The notes under the pieces: model-generated
What the model was told of the DNA's origin: nothing
The model's input: only the letters and a program-made list of their open reading frames with translations
Databases searched by the model: none
Position numbers and translations under genes: made by a program
Shown here: one piece after another, positions 1-7,007 of the stretch
Layout of the letters: every line of letters begins with the position of its first letter
Numbering within the stretch: position 1 is the stretch's first letter
Assembly: GCA_029936515.1 (NCBI GenBank)
Contig: JAPYSK010000002.1
Span: 30,920 to 76,619 of the forward strand
Origin: Candidatus Thioglobus sp.
GTDB taxonomy: Bacteria; Pseudomonadota; Gammaproteobacteria; PS1; Pseudothioglobaceae
Direction: 5' to 3'
DNA length: 45,700 nt

Positions 1-69
1 CAGCTCCAAAGAAAGCAGCTCCAAAGAAAGCAGCTCCAAAGAAAGCAGCTCCAAAGAAAGCAGCTCCAA
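1..69 (+). repeat. 15-bp in-frame tandem repeat encoding AAPKK
   Basis: The unit CAGCTCCAAAGAAAG is repeated four times without change from position 1 to 60, and a fifth, partial copy begins at 61. Each unit encodes one Ala-Ala-Pro-Lys-Lys pentapeptide in the frame of rpmD. The array runs off the window edge, so its full length is unknown. Perfect identity between copies suggests recent expansion or slippage. Confidence 0.9.
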
Positions 70-323
70 AAGCTGCTGAAGCTAAGATAGAGGTAACTCC
101 AGCTGTTGATTCAAAGAAAGCTCCTGCAAAGAAGGTTGCTTCGAGCAAAGCAACTGTAAGTGTTACTTTGATTAAAAGTTTTTATGGGCGTCTTCCAAAG
201 CACCGTGCTACGGTAACGGGTTTGGGTTTGAAAAGAATTAACCATACGGTTGTTCTTGAGGATACGCCGGAAGTAAGAGGCATGATTAACAAAGTGTCTT
301 ACTTATTAAAAGTTGAGGGATAA
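3..323 (+). CDS. rpmD: Ribosomal protein uL30 (L30), 5' partial, with AAPKK-repeat N-terminal extension
   Basis: The frame is open from the window edge to the TAA at 321-323. The last ~55 residues match the L30 core of the 50S subunit: a [18 protein letters not shown] stretch, then HTV, then [16 protein letters not shown]. Bacterial L30 is normally only about 60 residues and starts at this core. Here at least 50 further residues precede it: AAPKK pentapeptides encoded by a 15-bp tandem repeat, then a Lys/Ala/Pro-rich linker. No start codon is visible, because the only in-frame ATG lies inside the core. The protein is therefore either an L30 with a long basic tail or the end of a fusion with the preceding spc-operon gene (normally rpsE, S5). 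Immediate proximity to rplO, 3 nt away, confirms the operon context. L30 identity is secure; the nature of the extension is not. Confidence 0.88.
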   Translation, partial: APKKAAPKKAAPKKAAPKKAAPKAAEAKIEVTPAVDSKKAPAKKVASSKATVSVTLIKSFYGRLPKHRATVTGLGLKRINHTVVLEDTPEVRGMINKVSYLLKVEG

Positions 324-326
324 GCA

Positions 327-761
327 ATGAATCTAAATACATTGAAGCCTGCACTAGGTGAAAAAACTAGTAAAAAGCGTGTCGGTCGCGGTATGGGTTC
401 TGGCATGGGTAAAACTGCTGGTAGAGGCCATAAAGGTCAAAAAGCCCGATCTGGTGGATTTACTAAGATTGGTTTTGAGGGTGGACAGATGCCATTACAA
501 AGAAGGTTGCCTAAGGTTGGCTTTTCATCTCGTATATCAATAGTCACTTCACAAGTAACGCTAGGTCAACTTGATAAGCTAACTGAAAAAGATATTAATA
601 TTGATGTGCTTAAGAAACACAACCTTATCACTAAAAATATTTTAAGAGTTAAAGTCATGCTTTCGGGTGAAATCAATCGTGCAATAAACCTAGTTGGTAT
701 TAAGGCAACTAAGGGTGCAAAGGTTGCTATTGAAGCTGCAAAAGGAACAATTAGCGAGTAG
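327..761 (+). CDS. rplO: Ribosomal protein uL15 (L15)
   Basis: A 144-residue protein, the usual length for L15 of the 50S large subunit. The N-terminus shows the family hallmarks: MNLNTLKP, then [23 protein letters not shown], a Gly/Arg/Lys-rich extended tail that penetrates rRNA, followed by [12 protein letters not shown]. The C-terminal globular part ends in an Ala/Lys-rich helix. It lies 3 nt after rpmD and 2 nt before secY, which is the standard bacterial order rpmD-rplO-secY and implies co-transcription and coupled translation. Base composition is typical of the surrounding AT-rich chromosome. There is nothing unusual about it. Confidence 0.98.
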   Translation: MNLNTLKPALGEKTSKKRVGRGMGSGMGKTAGRGHKGQKARSGGFTKIGFEGGQMPLQRRLPKVGFSSRISIVTSQVTLGQLDKLTEKDINIDVLKKHNLITKNILRVKVMLSGEINRAINLVGIKATKGAKVAIEAAKGTISE

Positions 762-763
762 CT

Positions 764-2044
764 ATGAGTGAAGATCTATTAAAACGCATCTTTTATTTAA
801 TAGGTGCTCTAATCGTATTTAGACTTGGAACACATATTGTGATTCCATTCATATCGCAACCTGCGCTTGCGTCTCTAGTAGAAGACAATAGAAGTGGTAT
901 TTTAGGCATGATGAATATGTTTTCGGGTGGCGCATTAGAAAGATTGTCGATCTTTACGCTTGGAATTATGCCTTACATTTCATCATCGATTATTATGAAC
1001 TTAATGACTGCAGTTGTTCCTAGATTTGAACAATTAAAGAAAGAAGGTGAGCGAGGAAGAAGAACAATAACTCAATATACACGTATGGGTACCGTATTTT
1101 TAGCGTTGTTCCAATCTTATGGAGTTTCTATTGCACTTCAATCTCAATCAGGTGGTGGTTTTGCTTTGGTAACTAATCCTGGTTTGACTTTTAGTTTTGT
1201 AACAGTTGTTACGCTAACTACGGGAACCCTATTTTTGATGTGGCTAGGTGAGCAGATTAGTGAAAAGGGAATCGGTAATGGAATATCAATGATTATTTTT
1301 GCAGGTATTGTTGCAGGCCTTCCTTCCTCTTTTGGTAATACTCTTAGCATGGTGGGTACTGGTGAGTTAAGTGTTTTTGCTGTTATTGTGATTTTTCTAA
1401 TGGCTGTTTTAGTAATGGCCTTTGTAGTGTTTATGGAGAGAGGTCAGAGGCGGATTACAGTAAATTATGCAAAGCGCCAGCAAGGTCGTAAAATGGTTGG
1501 TGGACAAACTTCTTATTTACCATTAAAGATAAATATGGCAGGTGTAATTCCACCTATTTTTGCTTCTAGTATTATATTATTCCCTGCAACGTTAGGTGGA
1601 TGGTTTTCGCAAACAGAGGGTATGGGATGGTTGGCAGATATTACTTCAAGTATTTCTCCAGGACAACCGCTGTATATAATGTTCTATGGTGCAGCAATAA
1701 TCTTTTTTACTTTTTTCTATACTGCACTAACCTTTAATGCAAAAGACACAGCAGATAATTTACGTAAATCAGGCGGTTTTATACCAGGTATTAGACCAGG
1801 ACAGCATTCGGCAGATTATATTGATGCTGTAACTTCTAGATTGACAGCAGTTGGTGCAATATATATTACAGCGGTGTGTTTATTGCCTGAGTTTTTAATT
1901 CTTTATTGGAATGTGCCTTTCTACTTTGGTGGTACTAGTCTTCTGATTATTGTTGTTGTTGTAATGGATTTTATAGCGCAAGCACAATCTCATATGATGT
2001 CTAACCAGTATGAAGGGTTAATGCGTAAGGCAAATTTAAAGTAA
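764..2044 (+). CDS. secY: Protein translocase subunit SecY
   Basis: A 426-residue polytopic inner-membrane protein with about ten hydrophobic segments, slightly shorter than E. coli SecY (443). It is the channel-forming subunit of the SecYEG translocon. Visible family motifs include the N-terminal [18 protein letters not shown], the cytosolic C4/C5 loops with [12 protein letters not shown] and [13 protein letters not shown], and the periplasmic/plug region around residues 45-75. It follows rplO by 2 nt and is followed by rpmJ after 9 nt, the classical end of the spc operon. A short ATG start overlaps the end of the preceding gene's spacing, consistent with translational coupling. Confidence 0.98.
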   Translation: MSEDLLKRIFYLIGALIVFRLGTHIVIPFISQPALASLVEDNRSGILGMMNMFSGGALERLSIFTLGIMPYISSSIIMNLMTAVVPRFEQLKKEGERGRRTITQYTRMGTVFLALFQSYGVSIALQSQSGGGFALVTNPGLTFSFVTVVTLTTGTLFLMWLGEQISEKGIGNGISMIIFAGIVAGLPSSFGNTLSMVGTGELSVFAVIVIFLMAVLVMAFVVFMERGQRRITVNYAKRQQGRKMVGGQTSYLPLKINMAGVIPPIFASSIILFPATLGGWFSQTEGMGWLADITSSISPGQPLYIMFYGAAIIFFTFFYTALTFNAKDTADNLRKSGGFIPGIRPGQHSADYIDAVTSRLTAVGAIYITAVCLLPEFLILYWNVPFYFGGTSLLIIVVVVMDFIAQAQSHMMSNQYEGLMRKANLK

Positions 2045-2053
2045 GGATTAGTT

Positions 2054-2167
2054 ATGAAAGTAAGAGCATCAGTTAAAAGAATTTGTAAAGATTGCAAAAT
2101 TATTAAAAGACATGGAGTTATCCGTGTTATCTGTAAAGAGCCACGTCACAAGCAGAGACAAGGATAA
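2054..2167 (+). CDS. rpmJ: Ribosomal protein bL36 (L36), zinc-binding type
   Basis: A 37-codon gene. The product starts [15 protein letters not shown] and ends RHKQRQG. It carries the Zn ligands of the C+ form of L36: C11, C14, C27 and H32. L36 is a small 50S subunit protein bound to 23S rRNA domain VI. It lies 9 nt after secY, with GGATTAG as a reasonable ribosome-binding site, and it is the last gene of the spc operon before a promoter and rpsM. Position and motif leave little doubt. Confidence 0.96.
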   Translation: MKVRASVKRICKDCKIIKRHGVIRVICKEPRHKQRQG

Positions 2168-2172
2168 TGACA

Positions 2173-2201
2173 TTGACAGGCATTGATTTACAAAGTAAAA
2201 T
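2173..2201 (+). promoter_or_regulatory. Near-consensus sigma70 promoter for the alpha operon
   Basis: TTGACA lies at 2173-2178 and TAAAAT at 2196-2201, with an exact 17-bp spacer. This is a perfect -35 box with a 5/6 -10 box. Transcription would begin near 2208, about 75 nt before the rpsM start. The boxes sit right after the rpmJ stop codon, which separates the alpha operon (rpsM to rplQ) from the spc operon. Confidence 0.72.
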
Positions 2202-2207
2202 TGTACG

Positions 2208-2283
2208 ATTTTTCAACTTTAAAATTTTGGATGGGAAAGTTCTTCATTCAAACTTAGTATTTATTGGGGTATAGGTAGAGTCT
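2208..2283 (+). promoter_or_regulatory. Untranslated leader of the alpha operon, possible S4 autoregulatory site
   Basis: About 75 nt lie between the predicted transcription start and the rpsM ATG. In E. coli the equivalent leader folds into a pseudoknot that binds S4 and represses translation of rpsM, rpsK, rpsD and rplQ. Here the position and length fit, but I cannot recognise the E. coli sequence or draw a convincing pseudoknot. The assignment rests on location alone. Confidence 0.3.
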
Positions 2284-2637
2284 ATGGCACGTATTGCAGG
2301 AATAAACATTCCAACACATAAGCACATTGTGATTGGATTACAATCTATTTTTGGTATCGGAGAAACGAGGTCAAAATTAATTTGTAAAACATTAAAAATA
2401 GAACCTAGCACAAAGGTTTCTGAGTTAACTGAAGATCAGTTAGAATCTATTCGTAATGCTGTTTCTCAGTATGAAGTTGAAGGTGATTTGAGACGTGATG
2501 TGGCTATGAATATTAAACGCTTGAGAGATTTAGGGTGTTATCGTGGTATTCGTCATAGAAAAGGCCTACCTTTACGTGGACAAAGAACAAAAACTAACGC
2601 TAGAACTCGAAAGGGTCCTCGTCGTTTAATTAAATAA
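2284..2637 (+). CDS. rpsM: Ribosomal protein uS13 (S13)
   Basis: A 117-residue 30S head protein of standard length. It starts [10 protein letters not shown] and contains the helix-two-turn-helix region [12 protein letters not shown]. The C-terminal basic tail contains [22 protein letters not shown], which reaches the tRNA P-site. It is the first gene of the alpha operon, preceded by a strong promoter and a leader of about 75 nt, and followed by rpsK after 17 nt. S13 contacts 5S rRNA/L5 across the subunit bridge. The AGGTAGAG just before the start is an acceptable ribosome-binding site. Confidence 0.98.
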   Translation: MARIAGINIPTHKHIVIGLQSIFGIGETRSKLICKTLKIEPSTKVSELTEDQLESIRNAVSQYEVEGDLRRDVAMNIKRLRDLGCYRGIRHRKGLPLRGQRTKTNARTRKGPRRLIK

Positions 2638-2654
2638 TTAAGGCATAAGATATT

Positions 2655-3041
2655 ATGGCACAAGGTCAATCAGCTAAAAAGAAGTCTAAAAAAATTGTTT
2701 CAGATGGTATTGCACATATTCATGCAACATTTAATAACACTATTGTAATGATTACAGATCGTCATGGAAACACACTTTGTTGGGCTACTTCTGGCGGTGC
2801 AGGTTTTAGAGGATCAAGAAAATCAACTCCTTTTGCAGCGCAAGTTGCAGCTGGAAACTGTGGTGAAAAAGCGCAAGCTTTTGGCATGAAGAATCTTGAA
2901 GTAAGAGTGAAAGGTCCGGGCCCTGGGCGTGATTCAGCTATCCGAGGCCTCAATGCACAAGGGTTAAAAATTCAATCAATAACTGATGTGACGCCTATAC
3001 CTCATAATGGTTGTCGTCCTTCTAAGAAACGAAGAGTATAA
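2655..3041 (+). CDS. rpsK: Ribosomal protein uS11 (S11)
   Basis: A 128-residue 30S platform protein. Recognisable blocks are [44 protein letters not shown], and the C-terminal [17 protein letters not shown] that lies close to the mRNA exit. Its length equals that of the E. coli protein. It lies between rpsM and rpsD in the conserved alpha-operon order, with gaps of 17 and 9 nt. The Asn-Gly in the HNGC segment is the conserved site of isoaspartate formation described for E. coli S11; that modification cannot be seen from DNA. Confidence 0.98.
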   Translation: MAQGQSAKKKSKKIVSDGIAHIHATFNNTIVMITDRHGNTLCWATSGGAGFRGSRKSTPFAAQVAAGNCGEKAQAFGMKNLEVRVKGPGPGRDSAIRGLNAQGLKIQSITDVTPIPHNGCRPSKKRRV

Positions 3042-3050
3042 GGGTAAATT

Positions 3051-3677
3051 ATGGCAAGATATACAGGTCCTACATGTAAATTAGCTCGCAGAGAAGGTGT
3101 TGACTTAGAACTGAAGAGTGGTATTAGATCAATTGATTCTAAATGTAAATTAACTCAACTCCCTGGTGTTCATGGGGCTAATGCTAGGCGTCAAAAAGGT
3201 AGTGAGTATGGCCTTCAGTTACGTGAAAAACAGAAAGTTAGACGTATTTACGGAGTCTTAGAAAAGCAGTTCAGCTTATACTATAAAAAAGCTAGCTCTA
3301 AAAAAGGACCAACTGGCGAAAATTTATTATCGCTTCTAGAATGTCGTCTTGATAACGTTGTCTTTCGTATGGGTTTTGCTTCTACCCGTGCAGAAGCAAG
3401 GCAACTCGTGTCACATAAATCAATTGTAGTAAATGGCAAGATTGTTAATATCCCTTCATTTCAGGTATGTATAAATGATGAAATTGCTGTTAGAGAAAAA
3501 GCAAAAAAACAAAGTCGAATTCAGCTCGCTGTTGAGATATCTGGCCAAAGCGGATTATCTGAGTGGGTTGATGTTGACAACAAAGCATTAAAAGGTGTAT
3601 TTAAAAATGTACCTGCGCGTGATGAACTATCTTCTGATATTTCAGAACAATTAATCGTTGAATTGTATTCTAAATAG
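3051..3677 (+). CDS. rpsD: Ribosomal protein uS4 (S4)
   Basis: A 208-residue 30S assembly-initiating protein, compared with 206 in E. coli. It starts MARYTGP and has the [12 protein letters not shown] region, the helical [17 protein letters not shown] segment, and an S4 RNA-binding domain around residues 95-160 containing [18 protein letters not shown] and [16 protein letters not shown]. It is one of the two 16S rRNA primary binders and, in E. coli, the translational repressor of the alpha operon. It sits 9 nt after rpsK and 9 nt before rpoA. The N-terminal zinc-binding cysteine cluster of some S4 proteins is absent, as is usual in gammaproteobacteria. Confidence 0.98.
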   Translation: MARYTGPTCKLARREGVDLELKSGIRSIDSKCKLTQLPGVHGANARRQKGSEYGLQLREKQKVRRIYGVLEKQFSLYYKKASSKKGPTGENLLSLLECRLDNVVFRMGFASTRAEARQLVSHKSIVVNGKIVNIPSFQVCINDEIAVREKAKKQSRIQLAVEISGQSGLSEWVDVDNKALKGVFKNVPARDELSSDISEQLIVELYSK

Positions 3678-3686
3678 GAATTAAAT

Positions 3687-4667
3687 ATGCAAGGAAGTGC
3701 AAGAGATTTTCTAAAACCAAAGTTAGTAGATTCAGTTAAGTTATCTAAAAATGAGTACCGCGTTGTACTTGAGCCGTTTGAGCGTGGATTTGGACATACA
3801 TTAGGTAATTCAATAAGAAGAACACTTTTATCTTCAATGGTTGGTCATGCAATTACTGAAGTTGCTATTGATGGTGTAATGCATGAATTTTCTTCAATTG
3901 AGGGAGTTCAAGAAGATGTTCTCGATATTTTGCTTAATCTTAAAGAGGCTTCTATTGGCCTCAATGCAAGTGAAAGTGCTACTGTAATTATTGAAAAAGA
4001 AGGCCCATGTCAACTAACTGTTGCTGATATTGAAACTAATGGTGTTGATGTTTCTGTATTTAATCCAGAAAAAGTTATTGCTACAATAAATGAGGGTGGC
4101 AAAATAAGAATGACACTTTCTATTGCTACAGGTGTTGGTTATGATGTTGCCGTTTCAAGAGCGGTTGACTCTGAGACTATTGGTAGTATTCAGTTAGACG
4201 CGAGCTTTTCACCAATCAAACGAGTAAGCTTTACAATTGAGTCTGCTAGGGTTGAGCAAAAAGTTAACCTAGATAGACTTAATATAGTAATTGAAACAAA
4301 CGGTTCAGTTGATGCAGAAGAGGCAGTAAAGCGATCAGCTACAATTCTTCAAGATCAGCTTTCATCATTTGTTGAATTAGAACCAGTTGTAGAAGAAGAG
4401 CCACAACCAACTTCTGATGATTTCCCTGTAATGTATCTATCTGCTGTTGATGAGTTAGAGTTAACAGTGCGTTCTGCTAACTGCTTAAAAGCCGAGCAAA
4501 TATACTATATTGGCGATCTGATTCAAAAGTCTGAGCAAGATTTATTAAGAACTCCAAACTTGGGTCGTAAGTCACTTAATGAAATAAAAGAAGTGTTAAC
4601 TGAAAAGAATTTAGAGCTTGGTACAGAGATTGAAAACTGGCCACCAGTTGACTTAATGAGTGAATAA
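3687..4667 (+). CDS. rpoA: DNA-directed RNA polymerase subunit alpha
   Basis: A 326-residue alpha subunit, compared with 329 in E. coli. The N-terminal dimerisation/assembly domain (about 1-230) includes [22 protein letters not shown] and the [14 protein letters not shown] segment. A short acidic linker with EEEPQP follows. The C-terminal domain (about 250-316) has [14 protein letters not shown], which carries the Arg equivalent to E. coli R265 that contacts UP elements and activators, and [16 protein letters not shown]. The intact alpha-CTD implies normal activator-dependent transcription. The gene is flanked by rpsD and rplQ, with 9-nt gaps on both sides. Confidence 0.98.
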   Translation: MQGSARDFLKPKLVDSVKLSKNEYRVVLEPFERGFGHTLGNSIRRTLLSSMVGHAITEVAIDGVMHEFSSIEGVQEDVLDILLNLKEASIGLNASESATVIIEKEGPCQLTVADIETNGVDVSVFNPEKVIATINEGGKIRMTLSIATGVGYDVAVSRAVDSETIGSIQLDASFSPIKRVSFTIESARVEQKVNLDRLNIVIETNGSVDAEEAVKRSATILQDQLSSFVELEPVVEEEPQPTSDDFPVMYLSAVDELELTVRSANCLKAEQIYYIGDLIQKSEQDLLRTPNLGRKSLNEIKEVLTEKNLELGTEIENWPPVDLMSE

Positions 4668-4676
4668 GGATAAATA

Positions 4677-5132
4677 ATGAGACACAGAAAGTCAGGTAGA
4701 CAACTAAACAGAAATTCATCACACAGAAAGGCTATGTTTAAGAATATGGCAAACTCTTTGTTGTTGCATGAGACAATTAAAACAACCTTGCCAAAAGCAA
4801 AAGAGCTTAGGCGTGTTGTTGAACCTCTCATTACAAGAGCAAAGTCAGATAGTGTTGCTAATCGTCGCCACATTTTTTCAAAGTTAAGAGATGATGCGAT
4901 GGTTGCAAAGTTATTTACTAAGGTTGGTCCATTTTATAAAGACCGTCCTGGCGGCTATGTTCGTATTCTTAAGGCAGGTTTTCGTACTGGAGATAAAGCT
5001 CCTATGGCGTTAGTTCAATTAGTTGACTTTGAAAGTGTTGAAGAGGTTGTTATTGAGACGCCAAAAAAAGAAGCTAAAACTAAAGCACCAAAAGAAGAGA
5101 CTGTAACTGAATCGCCAAAAGAAGAATCTTAA
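4677..5132 (+). CDS. rplQ: Ribosomal protein bL17 (L17) with charged C-terminal tail
   Basis: 151 residues. The first ~118 are a normal L17: [39 protein letters not shown] and [19 protein letters not shown]. The remaining ~33 residues form a low-complexity tail of Lys/Glu/Thr/Pro (TPKKEAK, APKEE and SPKEES repeats) that the E. coli protein (127 residues) lacks in this form. L17 lies near the exit tunnel of the 50S subunit. The gene closes the alpha operon and is followed after 12 nt by rpsU with no visible terminator. The tail echoes the Lys/Pro/Ala extension on L30 in this same window. Confidence 0.97.
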   Translation: MRHRKSGRQLNRNSSHRKAMFKNMANSLLLHETIKTTLPKAKELRRVVEPLITRAKSDSVANRRHIFSKLRDDAMVAKLFTKVGPFYKDRPGGYVRILKAGFRTGDKAPMALVQLVDFESVEEVVIETPKKEAKTKAPKEETVTESPKEES

Positions 5133-5144
5133 AGGAATTATTAT

Positions 5145-5360
5145 ATGCCATCAATTAAAGTAAGAGAGAACGAGCCATTTGATATTGCGCTTCGTCGTTT
5201 CAGACGACTATGTGATAGAGCTGGTGTTATTACTGATGTTAGAAAAAAAGAGTTTTTTGAAAAGCCAACTTGGGTTAATAAGCGCAAAAAAGCTGCAGCT
5301 GTTAAGAGAACTCACAAAGAAATGTCTAAAAACCGTATTCACCGTAAACGTATGTATTAA
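5145..5360 (+). CDS. rpsU: Ribosomal protein bS21 (S21)
   Basis: A 71-residue protein of exactly the usual length. It starts [21 protein letters not shown] and has a very basic C-terminus ending [11 protein letters not shown]21 helps expose the anti-Shine-Dalgarno region of 16S rRNA and acts in initiation. An AAAGGAAT site 8 nt before the ATG is a good ribosome-binding site. In E. coli rpsU heads the macromolecular-synthesis operon with dnaG and rpoD. Here it follows rplQ directly and is trailed by a YqeY gene, with no dnaG in the window. Confidence 0.97.
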   Translation: MPSIKVRENEPFDIALRRFRRLCDRAGVITDVRKKEFFEKPTWVNKRKKAAAVKRTHKEMSKNRIHRKRMY

Positions 5361-5378
5361 GCACTTTTTGAGTGCAAC

Positions 5379-5384
5379 TATAAT
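5379..5384 (+). promoter_or_regulatory. Perfect -10 box just upstream of the yqeY-like gene
   Basis: TATAAT occupies 5379-5384. No good -35 box lies 16-18 bp upstream, since the rpsU stop and a small GCACT/AGTGC hairpin are there. If used, transcription would begin around 5391, only about 2 nt before the ATG at 5393. That would give a leaderless or nearly leaderless mRNA, in keeping with the lack of a Shine-Dalgarno sequence. Confidence 0.4.
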
Positions 5385-5392
5385 TCAAAAAT

Positions 5393-5839
5393 ATGTCTCA
5401 GCTAAAACAACTCATTACCAACGATATGAAGTTGGCAATGAAAGCCCAAGACAAGACAGCTCTTAAAGCAATCCGCATGATTCTTGGAGCAATCAAACAA
5501 AAAGAAATCGATGACCGAATTGAGTTAAATGACTCTCAAGTTTTAACAGTCATTCAAAAAATGGTCAAGCAGCGTAAAGACTCTATTTCACAGTTTTCTG
5601 ATGCAGGTCGTACTGATTTGGTTGAGGTTGAAGAATCAGAGCTTGTCATTATCAACAATTATATGCCTGAGCAGTTAAGTGACGATGAAGTTGATACTGC
5701 TGTGACTAAAGCAATTGCTGATTCTGGATCTGATTCCATGAAAGACATGGGAAAGCTTATGGGAATACTTAAAGTCCAATTAGATGGAAAAGCAGACATG
5801 GGTGCTGTTTCTCAACTTATCAAGGCTAAACTGTCTTAA
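5393..5839 (+). CDS. GatB/YqeY domain protein
   Basis: A 148-residue protein of the YqeY family, which is homologous to the C-terminal tRNA-binding tail domain of GatB of the amidotransferase. Characteristic pieces are LITNDMKLAMKAQDKTAL near the start, IRMILGAIKQKEID, MVKQRKDSISQF, a YMPEQLSDDEV element and a C-terminal MGKLMGILK...GKADMGAVSQLIKAKL. The family length is about 148, so it is complete. In many bacteria it lies between rpsU and dnaG; here only the rpsU neighbour remains. There is no Shine-Dalgarno sequence, and a TATAAT is placed as if for a leaderless transcript. Its exact molecular role is not established in the family. Confidence 0.92.
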   Translation: MSQLKQLITNDMKLAMKAQDKTALKAIRMILGAIKQKEIDDRIELNDSQVLTVIQKMVKQRKDSISQFSDAGRTDLVEVEESELVIINNYMPEQLSDDEVDTAVTKAIADSGSDSMKDMGKLMGILKVQLDGKADMGAVSQLIKAKLS

Positions 5840-5853
5840 ATTTAGTAGTTAAC

Positions 5854-6849
5854 TTAAGTTTTTAAACCAATCTTATAAGACGTTGGCGTTAATTGTGTTT
5901 GACTAATAAACCACCTAATAAATGAAGAAGGATCTGAATATCCAAGCTTATAAGAGACAACTTTAACTGAAAGATCCTCTTTCAACATATTTTTTGATTT
6001 ATTTAGCTTATAGTTGTTAAATACTTGTCGAAAAGTTGTTTTATCTCTGGATAAATGATTACGAAGTGTGTTCACACTTATACCTAACTGATTAGATATT
6101 TCCTGAATACTAATATTGTTGTAGTGATTTTCATAATTACTCATTAAGTTCTCGATTTTTTCAGTAAGAGTTGTATTGACAGCTCTCTCTTCCAAAATTT
6201 TTATTGCAATTGAACTTAAATAAGAAATAAGTTTAGGGTTTGAAATACTACTTTTTTTTAAATAATTGCTCTGACTAACAGTAATTGATGTTTCTGTACT
6301 GTTAAGATTAATCGGGCAATTAAATATAGATTTCTCTTTTAAGCTGGCATCAATTGCATTTATTTTTGTATTTATACATTTAATTTGAAATCGTTTAGAT
6401 CTAATAAATGCAGCAAGCACTGAGAGACATAAATTCTCATATATTGAAGGATGCTTAACTTTTTGGTCTGCAATAAATTGGATTTTAACAGCGCTTTGTT
6501 CCTCTTTGATTAGGACGTTGATGCCTTCAAGCTCAATATTGATATAAGCTTGAAGTAGTTTAAAGCCTTCTTTCAAATGCCTAGAGTACAAAAACATTAA
6601 CCCTAAGGACTCAGCATAGTTTGGTCTTATTTGAGCGAGTCTTGCATAGTTTATTGTAATTAAGTCATCATTAAAAACAGATTCTGCTTCTATAAAAAAA
6701 TTTAAAAACATATCAATCGGTAGCGTTAAATTTTGATTTGATAACATCGATTCTGATAAGCCAATTCTATTGCATATTTCACCTACCTCTTTTGGGTATA
6801 TTTGTTGCAATCTAAAGATTGACCTCCAGGTCATACGGTTAATATTCAT
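5854..6849 (-). CDS. AraC-family transcriptional regulator with Arabinose_bd-type N-terminus
   Basis: 331 residues. The C-terminal ~85 residues form the double helix-turn-helix DNA-binding domain of AraC/XylS proteins: ISIQEISNQLGISVNTLRNHL as the first motif and VVSYKLGYSDPSSFIRWF as the second. The N-terminal ~200 residues resemble the ligand-sensing domain found in OruR/ArgR-like and lipid-responsive AraC regulators (GLSESMLSNQN, then a segment around YAESLGLMFLYSRHLKEGF). It is transcribed divergently from fadE across a 158-bp gap, so it probably controls the beta-oxidation operon in response to an acyl compound. That is inference from position. The start could be Met1 or Met6; neither has a good ribosome-binding site. 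Confidence 0.85.
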   Translation of the reverse strand: MNINRMTWRSIFRLQQIYPKEVGEICNRIGLSESMLSNQNLTLPIDMFLNFFIEAESVFNDDLITINYARLAQIRPNYAESLGLMFLYSRHLKEGFKLLQAYINIELEGINVLIKEEQSAVKIQFIADQKVKHPSIYENLCLSVLAAFIRSKRFQIKCINTKINAIDASLKEKSIFNCPINLNSTETSITVSQSNYLKKSSISNPKLISYLSSIAIKILEERAVNTTLTEKIENLMSNYENHYNNISIQEISNQLGISVNTLRNHLSRDKTTFRQVFNNYKLNKSKNMLKEDLSVKVVSYKLGYSDPSSFIRWFISQTQLTPTSYKIGLKT

Positions 6850-6914
6850 GTGTTAATAGAAATAATAAAGGCTCTAATGATTATGATAAAGTATCAATAT
6901 TTTATTATATTATG

Positions 6915-6963
6915 TTAACTAAAATTATATTTTTATAACTATACTTGTTATTCAATTAGTTAA
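6915..6963 (+). promoter_or_regulatory. fadE-side promoter region with spaced inverted repeat
   Basis: A perfect 8-bp inverted repeat, TTAACTAA at 6915-6922 and TTAGTTAA at 6956-6963, brackets a TATACT -10-like box at 6940-6945. The DNA is very AT-rich, so chance matches are easy, and no good -35 box is present. It is plausible as an activator site for the divergent AraC-type regulator, which would explain the missing -35. Confidence 0.35.
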
Positions 6964-7007
6964 ATGCCTGTTTGTTATTCTTTAGGCGCTAAATAAGGAT
7001 AAATTTT

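Noticed and set aside
1-69. Tandem repeat at the window start as a CRISPR array
   Set aside because: There are no spacers; the 15-bp units are directly adjacent and in frame with L30.
5361-5375. Hairpin GCACT-TTTTG-AGTGC just after rpsU, as a terminator
   Set aside because: The stem is only 5 bp and no T run follows; the downstream bases form a TATAAT instead.
5179-5466. 95-codon open frame overlapping rpsU and the yqeY-like gene
   Set aside because: It lies in another frame across two well-conserved genes and shows no family features.
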